NCBI GenBank assembly: GCA_001563885.1
Contig: LKMM01000111.1
Location: 1-7,833 of the forward strand
Source: Natrialbaceae archaeon B1-Br10_E2g27
Lineage (GTDB): Archaea > Halobacteriota > Halobacteria > Halobacteriales > Natrialbaceae
Reading direction: 5' to 3'
Length of the DNA: 7,833 nt
Shown: in pieces, positions 1-5,100 of the stretch
How the letters are laid out: every line of letters begins with the position of its first letter
Position numbering within the stretch: position 1 is the stretch's first letter
Program-made: the position numbers and the translations under genes
The notes under the pieces: generated by a model
The model's input: the letters and a program-made list of their open reading frames with translations, nothing else
The model's database searches: none
What the model was told of the DNA's origin: nothing

Positions 1-342
1 CAGGGTGCTGTCGCGGAGGCGATCGAGCGTCTCAACGACGATGGGCACGCTGTCAAAGGTATCAGCGTCTCGGATATGATGCCGTTTGCCGAAAAGGAGA
101 TGGCTGAGTTCCTAGAGAGCGTCGACGAGGCGATGGTTGTCGAAATGAACGCCACCGCTCAGTTCCGCGGGCTCTTGCAGAAAGAACTCGGCCAGTACGG
201 CGACAAACTGACCAGTCTGCTGAAGTTCAACGGCAACCCCTTTGAACCCGCAGAAATTGTCGAAGGCTATGAAGTCAACATCGCCGAAGAAGACCGTGAA
301 CCGACCGCACAGGTACGAATCGAACCTGCTGCAGGTGACTAA
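1..342 (+). CDS. korA: 2-oxoacid:ferredoxin oxidoreductase alpha subunit, C-terminal part (KorA)
   Basis: This is the last 113 residues of an open frame that enters the window at base 1 and stops at 340-342; the start lies outside. It ends two bases before korB, so the two are co-transcribed. The visible part matches the C-terminal segment of the alpha subunit of archaeal 2-oxoacid:ferredoxin oxidoreductases, with the phrases GHAVKGISVSDMMPF, VVEMNATAQFRGLLQKE and LLKFNGNPFEPAEI. In these enzymes the alpha subunit, a fusion of the gamma and alpha domains, contributes to the CoA and substrate side of the active site, and the beta subunit carries TPP and the iron-sulfur cluster. The complex oxidatively decarboxylates a 2-oxoacid to acyl-CoA with ferredoxin as acceptor. 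The assignment to the 2-oxoglutarate (Kor) rather than the pyruvate (Por) enzyme comes from the partner beta subunit and is likely but not proven. Confidence 0.9.
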   Translation, partial: QGAVAEAIERLNDDGHAVKGISVSDMMPFAEKEMAEFLESVDEAMVVEMNATAQFRGLLQKELGQYGDKLTSLLKFNGNPFEPAEIVEGYEVNIAEEDREPTAQVRIEPAAGD

Positions 343-344
343 CA

Positions 345-1280
345 ATGAGTGCATTCAACGCCATCGGAGAGGAACGAGAGATCGACCGGGATGAGTATAC
401 CCCCGGTGTCGAACCACAACCCACCTGGTGTCCAGGCTGTGGTGACTTTGGCGTCCTCAAGGCGCTGAAACAGGCCCTCCCGGAGGTCGGCAAGACCCCA
501 GAGGAAGTCCTGACTGTCACCGGGATCGGCTGTTCGGGCAAACTGAACAGCTATCTCGACACCTATGGGTTCCATACGATCCACGGGCGCTCGCTGCCCG
601 TCGCTCGTGCCGCCAAACTCGCAAACCCCGAACTCGAGGTCATCGCCGCAGGTGGTGACGGAGACGGCTACGGCATCGGCGGCAACCACTGGATCCACAC
701 GGCTCGGGAGAACCACGACATGACCTACATCGTCTTTAACAACGAGATTTTCGGCCTGACGAAAGGCCAGACCTCGCCGACGAGTCCGAAAGGTCACAAG
801 TCCAAAACCCAGCCATCGGGCAGCGCAAAGACGCCGCTTCGTCCGCTGTCGATGTCGCTAAACGCCGGTGCAAGCTACATCGCACGTACCGCTGCGGTCA
901 ACCCGAACCAGGCCAAAGAGATCATCGTCGAAGCCATCGAACACGACGGCTTCGCTCACATCGACTTCCTGACCCAGTGTCCGACCTGGAACAAAGATGC
1001 CCGACAGTACGTTCCCTACATCGACATCCAGGAGTCAGACGACTACGACTTCGACGTTACGGACCGCCGGGAAGCCGCAGAGATGATGTACGAGACCGAA
1101 AACGCACTCCACGAGGGAACCGTCCTTACGGGCCGGTACTACGTCGACGAGGACCGACCATCCTACGGCGAGGAAAAACGCGCTATCGGTGAAATCCCCG
1201 AACAGCCACTCGCCGAACGCTACTTCGACGAAGACGCCGAGTGGGAACGCAGCTACGATCTGCTCGAGCGACACAAGTAA
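345..1280 (+). CDS. korB: 2-oxoacid:ferredoxin oxidoreductase beta subunit (KorB)
   Basis: Complete 311-residue beta subunit, the TPP- and [4Fe-4S]-binding half of the cytosolic KorAB complex that replaces the NAD-linked 2-oxoglutarate dehydrogenase of most aerobes. Cysteines 29 and 32 (TWCPGCGDFG), 63 (GIGCSGK) and 212 (TQCPTW) have the spacing of the four cluster ligands in archaeal OFOR beta subunits. The Mg-TPP motif runs from G104-D105-G106 to N132-N133 and includes GGNHWIHTAREN. GLTKGQTSPTSPKG (137-150) is the conserved loop after the TPP site. The ATG at 345 follows the korA stop by two bases, which supports this start and translational coupling. The frame is intact and nothing is missing. 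A T-tract terminator follows. The closest match in memory is the haloarchaeal KorB; related PorB proteins share the fold, so substrate choice is inferred. Confidence 0.95.
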   Translation: MSAFNAIGEEREIDRDEYTPGVEPQPTWCPGCGDFGVLKALKQALPEVGKTPEEVLTVTGIGCSGKLNSYLDTYGFHTIHGRSLPVARAAKLANPELEVIAAGGDGDGYGIGGNHWIHTARENHDMTYIVFNNEIFGLTKGQTSPTSPKGHKSKTQPSGSAKTPLRPLSMSLNAGASYIARTAAVNPNQAKEIIVEAIEHDGFAHIDFLTQCPTWNKDARQYVPYIDIQESDDYDFDVTDRREAAEMMYETENALHEGTVLTGRYYVDEDRPSYGEEKRAIGEIPEQPLAERYFDEDAEWERSYDLLERHK

Positions 1281-1287
1281 CTACTCG

Positions 1288-1319
1288 TATCGGTCTTCCG
1301 ATATATTCTACGTTTTTTT
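1288..1319 (+). terminator. korAB terminator: hairpin plus T-tract
   Basis: Eight bases after the korB stop there is a perfect 6-bp stem (TATCGG 1288-1293, CCGATA 1298-1303) with a TCTT loop, followed ten bases later by seven consecutive T (1313-1319). Archaeal termination depends mainly on the U-tract, so the T-run is probably the working element and the stem may assist. It separates korAB from the usp genes. Confidence 0.65.
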
Positions 1320-1362
1320 ATCCAGCGACACCGAAAAGTGGAGACGCCGGTACTCTGTGAGT

Positions 1363-1374
1363 GACATCGATGTC
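1363..1374. promoter_or_regulatory. 12-bp perfect palindrome upstream of the usp TATA box
   Basis: GACATCGATGTC is its own reverse complement. It ends about 15 bases before the TATA-like element of the first usp gene, where archaeal activators often bind just upstream of BRE/TATA. One or two perfect 12-bp palindromes are expected by chance in a window of this size, so only the position makes it suggestive. Confidence 0.4.
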
Positions 1375-1388
1375 CGCTACCCGTGTAA

Positions 1389-1420
1389 GATATAAGTCGG
1401 CGACGGTGGTGGAACCACCG
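1389..1420 (+). promoter_or_regulatory. usp promoter with TATA box and start-proximal inverted repeat
   Basis: GATATAA (1389-1395) lies about 34 bases before the ATG at 1426. Between it and the start codon is a perfect 7-bp inverted repeat, CGGTGGT (1404-1410) and ACCACCG (1414-1420), with a 3-base centre. A start site about 25 bases past the TATA box would fall inside or next to this repeat. A protein bound there could block initiation; alternatively the transcript could begin with part of a hairpin that ends five bases before the start codon. The repeat is seen directly; the operator role is inferred. Confidence 0.5.
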
Positions 1421-1425
1421 AACCC

Positions 1426-1836
1426 ATGTACGATACGATTCTCGTCGCGACGGACGGGAGTGACACCGCAAACCGGGCGCTCGAGTACGCAACCGATATG
1501 GCCGACTCGTTCGACGCCGAGTTACACGCGATATATGTTATCGATACGACCAGGTATGGTGGATCGGTTGTCTCCGACGCCGAGACGGTTCTCGACGACA
1601 TAGAGGAACGCGGGCGTCGTGTGCTCGAAGACGTCGGTAGACGGGCGGACCTCGAGGTAACAGCGGAACTTCGAGGCGGGCAACCCGCGGCCGAAGTCGA
1701 TGGCTACGCAAACGAAATCGATGCGGACCTCATCATCGTCGGCAACCGTGGCCTCGGTGCCGGCCCCGACGGACAGCTTGGGAGTGTCGCCGAACGCGTC
1801 GTTCGCAACGCCGAGCGGCCGGTGTTGACTGCCTGA
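1426..1836 (+). CDS. UspA-family universal stress protein, ATP-binding type
   Basis: A single Usp domain of 136 residues, the usual length for the family. It opens with the first beta strand MYDTILVATDGSD, in which D10 contacts the nucleotide in known structures, and carries the full ATP-binding signature G-x2-G-x9-G-S as G106, G109, G119 and S120, followed by AERVVRNAERPVLTA. It is therefore expected to bind ATP, not to belong to the non-binding Usp subgroup. Usp proteins are cytosolic dimers that accumulate under starvation or other stress; the specific role here is unknown. A paralogue begins 72 bases downstream in the same direction. The start is fixed by the conserved N-terminal strand and a TATA box about 34 bases upstream. 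The promoter carries two palindromes, which suggests dedicated control. Confidence 0.93.
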   Translation: MYDTILVATDGSDTANRALEYATDMADSFDAELHAIYVIDTTRYGGSVVSDAETVLDDIEERGRRVLEDVGRRADLEVTAELRGGQPAAEVDGYANEIDADLIIVGNRGLGAGPDGQLGSVAERVVRNAERPVLTA

Positions 1837-1908
1837 TATTGTTGCATACAAAACACGTCACCGGTCGTGATGCAAGTTACTTGTTCGACGTCGGTGTGTG
1901 TCTGCACG

Positions 1909-2328
1909 ATGTACGAGACGATTCTCGTCCCGACCGACGGAAGCGACCCTGCAAACCGCGCGGTCGAACACGCCTTGGCAGTTGCCGACCGCTACGATGC
2001 AAGCGTCCACGCGCTGTACTGCGTAGAGACACATCGCTACGGCGAACCCGCCTTGAGCACCACCGCAATTGTCCTCGACCAACTCGAAGAACAGGGGCAA
2101 GCGATGCTCGAGGAAATCCGTGATCGTGCAGCGAACGCAGGGATCGAGTGTACATCGGAGGTCTGTCACGGCCGGCCCTGGGAGGCCACACTCGAGGTGG
2201 GAGACAAAGTTGAGGCCGATCTCATCATAATCGGCTACCAGGGCCAGAGTCACACCCGAACCCGAAAGATCGGAAGCGCCGCCGAGCGGATCGTCCGCAG
2301 CGCGGATCGACCAGTGTTGACGGCATAA
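1909..2328 (+). CDS. UspA-family universal stress protein, second tandem copy
   Basis: A 139-residue single-domain Usp paralogous to its upstream neighbour: both begin MY-TILV-TDGSD-ANRA-E and end AERIVRSADRPVLTA or a close variant, so they probably arose by tandem duplication. The ATP-binding signature is intact (G109, G112, G122, S123), but the nine-residue loop is basic and polar (QSHTRTRKI), unlike the glycine-rich loop of the first copy, so partner or ligand preference may have diverged. Cysteines at 38, 81 and 86 are absent from the first copy. I chose the ATG at 1909 because the conserved strand starts there; a GTG at 1867 in frame would add 14 residues (VMQVTCSTSVCVCT) with no family counterpart. 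No clear TATA box lies in the 72-base gap, so it may be read through from the first usp gene. Confidence 0.92.
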   Translation: MYETILVPTDGSDPANRAVEHALAVADRYDASVHALYCVETHRYGEPALSTTAIVLDQLEEQGQAMLEEIRDRAANAGIECTSEVCHGRPWEATLEVGDKVEADLIIIGYQGQSHTRTRKIGSAAERIVRSADRPVLTA

Positions 2329-2340
2329 CGGTGGCGTTAT
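2325..2340. terminator. Inverted repeat spanning two convergent stop codons
   Basis: ATAACG (2325-2330) and CGTTAT (2335-2340) form a perfect 6-bp stem with a GTGG loop. The left arm contains the TAA stop of the second usp gene and the right arm contains the TAA stop of the convergent minus-strand gene. It could act as a shared bidirectional terminator, but no T-tract follows on either strand, so the terminator role is weakly supported. Confidence 0.35.
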
Positions 2341-2651
2341 TCGCTGTAGCCCCAGCCCTGGGCGAAGCGTCTCGTCAGTGTACTCAACACGAGTAACGTC
2401 AACAGCAGTCCTGAGAGGGCCAGAAACGAGTAGCCGACGACGAGCTGATAGATCCCGTATCCGATCGTCACGAACCCCATCAATAGCGCCGTTGCCCCGG
2501 CCCGCCGGGAGACGTAGGCCGGATCGACGCTGTCGTCGTAGTGGACGTGCAGATCAGCCCGACCCTGGATCGCGATCAAATACGCGGGAATCAGGATGAT
2601 GATCCCGAGGATGATCCAGAACCCACCGAGCAAGACGTTGGCGTCGACCAT
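2337..2651 (-). CDS. Small three-helix membrane protein of unknown function
   Basis: A 104-residue protein with three predicted membrane segments: about residues 5-28 (LLGGFWIILGIIILIPAYLI), 51-70 and 73-92. Helices 1 and 2 are joined by a polar loop (31-50) containing HVHYDDSVDPAYVSRRAG. The layout of one helix, a soluble loop and then a helical hairpin resembles the DUF3784 type of small membrane proteins, but I would not assign it firmly. No catalytic or metal motif stands out. The gene converges on the usp pair with only eight bases between stops. A TATA-like CACTTATTCG lies about 28-33 bases before the ATG, supporting this start and an independent short-leader transcript. Function unknown. 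Confidence 0.8.
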   Translation of the reverse strand: MVDANVLLGGFWIILGIIILIPAYLIAIQGRADLHVHYDDSVDPAYVSRRAGATALLMGFVTIGYGIYQLVVGYSFLALSGLLLTLLVLSTLTRRFAQGWGYSE

Positions 2652-2674
2652 CGCTGTCTACTGGGCGAGAGAGC

Positions 2675-2684
2675 CGAATAAGTG
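2675..2684 (-). promoter_or_regulatory. TATA-like promoter element of the small membrane protein gene
   Basis: On the minus strand this reads CACTTATTCG and starts 33 bases before the ATG at 2651. The same ten bases occur at the same distance (32 bases) before the gene at 5932, which strengthens both calls. Confidence 0.5.
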
Positions 2685-2767
2685 CGACGATCGCCCTGGG
2701 CAATCTCGGTCGGGATCAGCAACCGCTCGAGGGGTTGACAGCCGATCTAGTGCTTTGGCAAGCCTGA

Positions 2768-2813
2768 ACTGATAGGTCGAACCAGTCGGCGGGTGTCGGT
2801 TCGACACATCAGT
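2768..2813. repeat. 46-base stem-loop downstream of the TA-like operon
   Basis: ACTGAT (2768-2773) pairs with ATCAGT (2808-2813), and GTCGAACC (2776-2783) pairs with GGTTCGAC (2798-2805). The two stems are in register, separated only by a symmetric 2x2 internal loop (AG opposite AC), which gives 14 paired bases around a 14-base loop. An alternative shorter stem, GTGTCG/CGACAC (2793-2798 and 2802-2807), could compete with it. It lies 18 bases past the stop of the DUF6516-like gene on the minus strand and has no T-tract. It may be a 3' structure protecting or ending that mRNA, a protein-binding site, or a small structured RNA. The rest of the 179-base gap (2652-2830) shows only the upstream gene's promoter. 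Confidence 0.5.
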
Positions 2814-2830
2814 CGACGCTTGGCGGAGTA

Positions 2831-3280
2831 CTAGTCGTCAATCCAGAAAGCACGCTGTCGGTTTTCGATCTCTGAGAGAACCATCGAGAGAATATCACGC
2901 CAATCCGCTGGATACGAGGTGTCCTCACCGGGTGTTGGTGCCTCCGGGCCGGGATGGACGTGGTCACGGGCATTGTGGCTGGATGGATGACGATCCCATC
3001 GGTGGTCGAACTCACCGTCGTGGTGTTGCTCGTGGTAGTGGAGCGAGAAATCCCCGTTTTCGAACCACACCACTGCAAGACGAGCGACCTGAACGCTTTC
3101 GGGATAGAAACACCTATCATATACACACACCAGACGATCTGGAGCGAATTTCGGGTGTTCATTTACTCGGGCGAACCGTTCGTCAGTTGCAAGTCGATCG
3201 TAAATAACGTCGAGTCGGTCGAAATCAATCGGCCCACCGGAGCGTCCATCGGACGGTTCGTCTTTGTGGCCGCCGGTCAT
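2831..3280 (-). CDS. DUF6516/TumE-like protein, putative toxin of a TA pair
   Basis: A 149-residue protein second in a two-gene operon; its ATG overlaps the stop of the gene before it in an ATGA. I recognise the pattern of the DUF6516 (TumE-like) family: RLVCVYDRCFYPESVQVARLAVVWFENGDFSLHY (50-82), then a His-rich block with RWDRH (94-98) and HNARDHVHP (102-110), and a helical C-terminus ending ENRQRAFW. Bacterial TumE is the toxin of the TumE/TumA toxin-antitoxin system; the conserved histidines and arginines suggest a nuclease-like or RNA-binding site, which is inference. The N-terminal 18 residues are polar and probably disordered. Haloarchaeal members are, to my knowledge, uncharacterised, so toxicity is unproven. 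The region around it holds an unusual share of the window's CTAG tetramers, which may indicate transfer. Confidence 0.75.
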   Translation of the reverse strand: MTGGHKDEPSDGRSGGPIDFDRLDVIYDRLATDERFARVNEHPKFAPDRLVCVYDRCFYPESVQVARLAVVWFENGDFSLHYHEQHHDGEFDHRWDRHPSSHNARDHVHPGPEAPTPGEDTSYPADWRDILSMVLSEIENRQRAFWIDD

Positions 3281-3852
3281 ACGGTGGAGTGAATTTCTGT
3301 GCCTTCGCTGGATTCGGCGGTCAGTGCCCGTTCAAGAAGCGTCACCCGACGACGGGCCGTCTTCCACGAAGAGAGACGCTCCCAGACCTCTTCGATGGAG
3401 TGGTCCGTGGCGGCGGCATACTCTGCGATCGAAATCTCACCGGGAGTGGTGACCCCAAATTCGTCCTCAAACTCCTCTGTACGCTTTAGTTCCGTTTGCA
3501 GATACCCAAGTAGCTCCTCACTTGTGTGATTCTCACGAAGCCGTTGGACGCGCCGCCAATTCAAGTACGACTGGTTGCGTTTGTAGGTAGCTGGCGACTC
3601 CGTAACCTGGGTGACGATTCCCATCCGTTCGAACCATTCTAGGTACTCGCGTGCAGCGTCGACACCACGGCCCGCGAGCGCAGCAACGTCGCCCGCCGTT
3701 GTCGGGCCGTCGAGTCCGAGAACCGCGTCAAAAAAGTCGTCTCGTGTTCGATCCCCGCGGACAAGTTCCTCTGGGGTGGTCAGCGCGTCGAACTCCGGTG
3801 GCTCGGCGCGCTCGTTGGCTTTCCCCGTGATCTCGGAGCGCGGTTTCTCCAT
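3277..3852 (-). CDS. Winged-helix DNA-binding protein (DUF7342-like), putative antitoxin
   Basis: A 191-residue soluble protein, first gene of the operon whose second gene is the TumE-like protein. Residues about 33-92 form a winged helix: GDRTRDDFFDAVLGLDGPTTAGDVAALAG, recognition helix VDAAREYLEWFERMGIV, and wing TESPATYKRN. The rest (about 95-180) is helical and charged (YLNWRRVQRLRENHT, IEEVWERLSSWKTARRRVTLLERAL), likely for dimerisation or partner binding. The pattern is that of the haloarchaeal DUF7342 family, often found, as I recall, beside DUF6516 genes. The frame is open to 4128, but I chose the ATG at 3852: a TATA box lies about 27 bases upstream, the family similarity starts after it, and the upward extension would cross the lrp promoter and start. 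As first gene with a DNA-binding domain it is the natural candidate for an autoregulating antitoxin. Confidence 0.82.
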   Translation of the reverse strand: MEKPRSEITGKANERAEPPEFDALTTPEELVRGDRTRDDFFDAVLGLDGPTTAGDVAALAGRGVDAAREYLEWFERMGIVTQVTESPATYKRNQSYLNWRRVQRLRENHTSEELLGYLQTELKRTEEFEDEFGVTTPGEISIAEYAAATDHSIEEVWERLSSWKTARRRVTLLERALTAESSEGTEIHSTV

Positions 3853-3873
3853 ACTAGAAATTCGGTCTTCGAC

Positions 3874-3887
3874 GGAATATATCTTTC
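3874..3887 (-). promoter_or_regulatory. Promoter of the DUF7342-DUF6516 operon
   Basis: The minus strand reads GAAAGATATATTCC, with the TATA core centred about 27 bases before the ATG at 3852. This is the spacing of a leaderless haloarchaeal transcript and the main reason for preferring that start. No clean inverted repeat was found over this TATA box itself. Confidence 0.6.
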
Positions 3888-3971
3888 TACGGCGGATTAT
3901 TCCCTTTATCTCACTGGCTGCATGAACTACCAGCTCTAGTAGTGACTCGGCAAACAGGATCCTCTGAGAGA

Positions 3972-4010
3972 TCCGACGTTTTCGTATACAAAAGATATTT
4001 TCCCGTCGGA
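3972..4010 (+). promoter_or_regulatory. lrp promoter with inverted repeat flanking the TATA box
   Basis: A TATA-like AAAAGATATTTT (3990-4001) lies about 28-30 bases before the ATG at 4026. It is bracketed by a perfect 7-bp inverted repeat, TCCGACG (3972-3978) and CGTCGGA (4004-4010), whose half-sites are 32 bases apart centre to centre, about three helical turns. Lrp-family proteins are oligomers that commonly autoregulate by binding such phased sites, so this is a candidate autoregulatory operator. The repeat and spacing are seen; the binding is inferred. The divergent gap (3853-4025) also contains the promoter of the minus-strand operon. Confidence 0.5.
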
Positions 4011-4025
4011 GCAAAACCATACTGT

Positions 4026-4454
4026 ATGAGCACGCAGGCGACGGAGAATCGTATCCTTCAGGTTCTCGAGGAAGACGCACAGGCATCGTACGCAGAAATC
4101 GCCGAACGCGCGGACGTTTCGAAACCAACCGTTCGAAAGTACATCCGAAAGCTCGAAGAAGAGGGCGTCATCGTCGGCTATTCGGCCGACATCGACCCGA
4201 AGAAACTCTCGAGCAAGACGATTGCGCTGGTCGGCCTCGACGTCGCAAGCGAACGCTACGTCGAAGCCACCCAGGCCATCAAATCCCTTCAGGAAGTCGA
4301 GGCGCTGTATAGCTCCAGTGGCGACCATATGCTGATGGCCGAAGTGCGCGCCGAAGACGGTGACTCCCTCGGTGAGATTATCGCCGACGAACTACTCGAG
4401 ATCGAGGGCGTTACCGCAGCACACCCCTCGTTTCTCCAGGAGCGACTGAAATAA
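4026..4454 (+). CDS. lrp: Lrp/AsnC family transcriptional regulator
   Basis: A 142-residue protein of normal length for the family. Residues 7-50 form the N-terminal helix-turn-helix (ENRILQVLEEDAQASYAEIAERADVSKPTVRKYIRKLEEEGVI), followed by the linker GYSADIDPKKL and a RAM (ACT-like) ligand-binding and oligomerisation domain at about 65-142, with SSGDHMLMAEVRA in the place of the effector-site strand. It is expected to be a DNA-binding octamer or dimer that senses an amino acid. A haloarchaeal Lrp gene near glnA regulates glutamine synthetase expression in Halobacterium, as I recall, and glnA lies 3.2 kb downstream here, so nitrogen or amino-acid control is the likely job. The frame is open from 3942, but the ATG at 4026 is supported by the family N-terminus and the TATA spacing. 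It is divergent from the TA-like operon. Confidence 0.92.
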   Translation: MSTQATENRILQVLEEDAQASYAEIAERADVSKPTVRKYIRKLEEEGVIVGYSADIDPKKLSSKTIALVGLDVASERYVEATQAIKSLQEVEALYSSSGDHMLMAEVRAEDGDSLGEIIADELLEIEGVTAAHPSFLQERLK

Positions 4455-4524
4455 GTACGCGAGTCCGTCGCCGCGTTCGGGGTGGGGAAGCTTTTCGATG
4501 GTCGGGGACGCTCGTTGCCCGCGA

Positions 4525-4532
4525 ACCTATCA
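4525..4532 (+). promoter_or_regulatory. Possible TATA element of the SRPBCC gene
   Basis: ACCTATCA lies about 27 bases before the ATG at 4556, the right distance for a leaderless transcript, but the match to a haloarchaeal TATA box is poor. Read-through from lrp across the 101-base gap is an alternative. Confidence 0.25.
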
Positions 4533-4555
4533 GGTCGGCCCCCCTACGTGTCGGT

Positions 4556-5035
4556 ATGGCGAGTTACGAACGCCGGACACGGATCGATGCGCCGCTCGAG
4601 GCAGTCTGGGAGTTTCACTCGACGCCAGCGGGCTTAGAAGCGTTGACGCCCGAGTGGATGGGACTGTGTGTCGAGGCAGTCGTCGGCCCCGACGGTGAAC
4701 CTGACCCGGAGGTTCTCGAGGCAGGTTCGGAACTTTCACTCTCGCTGCAGCCGTTCGATGTTGGCCCTCGACAGTACTGGACGTCGGCGATCACAGAGCG
4801 TGCCCGGACAAACGGCAGTGCATACTTTCGAGACGAGATGGTGTATGGTCCGTTCGATCAGTGGGTCCACACCCACTCGTTTTTCGCCGACGGCGAGGCG
4901 ACGATCGTCCAGGATCACATCGCCTACGAGTTACCGTTGGGCGCGCTCGGGCGAGTTGGAACGCCGTTTTCGACCGTCGGCTTCGAGGGGATGTTTCGCG
5001 ACCGCCACCGTCGGACGAAAGCCGCCCTCGAGTGA
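4556..5035 (+). CDS. SRPBCC (START/Bet v1-like) ligand-binding family protein
   Basis: A 159-residue single-domain cytosolic protein with the SRPBCC layout: first strand and helix YERRTRIDAPLEAVWEFHSTPAGLEALTPEW (4-34), a central series of beta strands (59-65, 73-81, 90-97, 104-112, 115-125), and a long C-terminal helix beginning GFEGMFRDRHRRTKAALE (142-159). The fold makes a deep hydrophobic pocket that binds lipids, polyketides or other small molecules, or serves as a cyclase/dehydratase. No residue reveals the ligand, so no function is assigned. Only about 100 bases separate it from lrp and 65 from the NosL-like gene, both in the same direction. The conserved opening MASYERRTRIDAPLE supports the ATG at 4556. 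Confidence 0.85.
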   Translation: MASYERRTRIDAPLEAVWEFHSTPAGLEALTPEWMGLCVEAVVGPDGEPDPEVLEAGSELSLSLQPFDVGPRQYWTSAITERARTNGSAYFRDEMVYGPFDQWVHTHSFFADGEATIVQDHIAYELPLGALGRVGTPFSTVGFEGMFRDRHRRTKAALE

Positions 5036-5071
5036 GAAGAGACCGATGATTTCGAGCGATGAACCACGCTC

Positions 5072-5078
5072 ACTTTAG
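5072..5078 (+). promoter_or_regulatory. TATA-like element of the NosL-like gene
   Basis: CTTTAGG lies about 26 bases before the ATG at 5101. This placement supports that start over the in-frame ATG at 5059, which lies upstream of the element and would put 14 extra residues before the Tat signal. Confidence 0.45.
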
Positions 5079-5100
5079 GTTCCGACTCGTTACATCTGGT

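Noticed and set aside
339..797. 152-residue open frame antisense to korB
   Set aside because: Lies wholly opposite the conserved korB coding sequence; a GC-rich codon-bias shadow with no recognisable domain.
1842..1875. TTGCAT/ATGCAA inverted repeat between the two usp genes
   Set aside because: Six-base arms 22 bases apart with no promoter element between them; expected by chance.
2793..2807. tRNA-like T-arm (GGTTCGA within a hairpin)
   Set aside because: The stem does not have the 5-bp/7-base T-arm geometry, and no acceptor, D or anticodon arm can be drawn around it.
2932..3292. Overlapping plus-strand open frames opposite the DUF6516-like gene
   Set aside because: The minus-strand frame has the family pattern and the ATGA coupling; the plus-strand frames show no domain and no promoter.
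3926..3943. ACTAC/GTAGT inverted repeat in the lrp divergent gap
   Set aside because: Only five paired bases with an eight-base loop and not placed on a promoter element.
3853..4128. Upstream extension of the DUF7342-like gene (92 extra residues in an open frame)
   Set aside because: It would overlap the start of lrp and the divergent promoter region, the residues are basic and low in acidic side chains unlike haloarchaeal proteins, and a well-placed TATA box supports the start at 3852.
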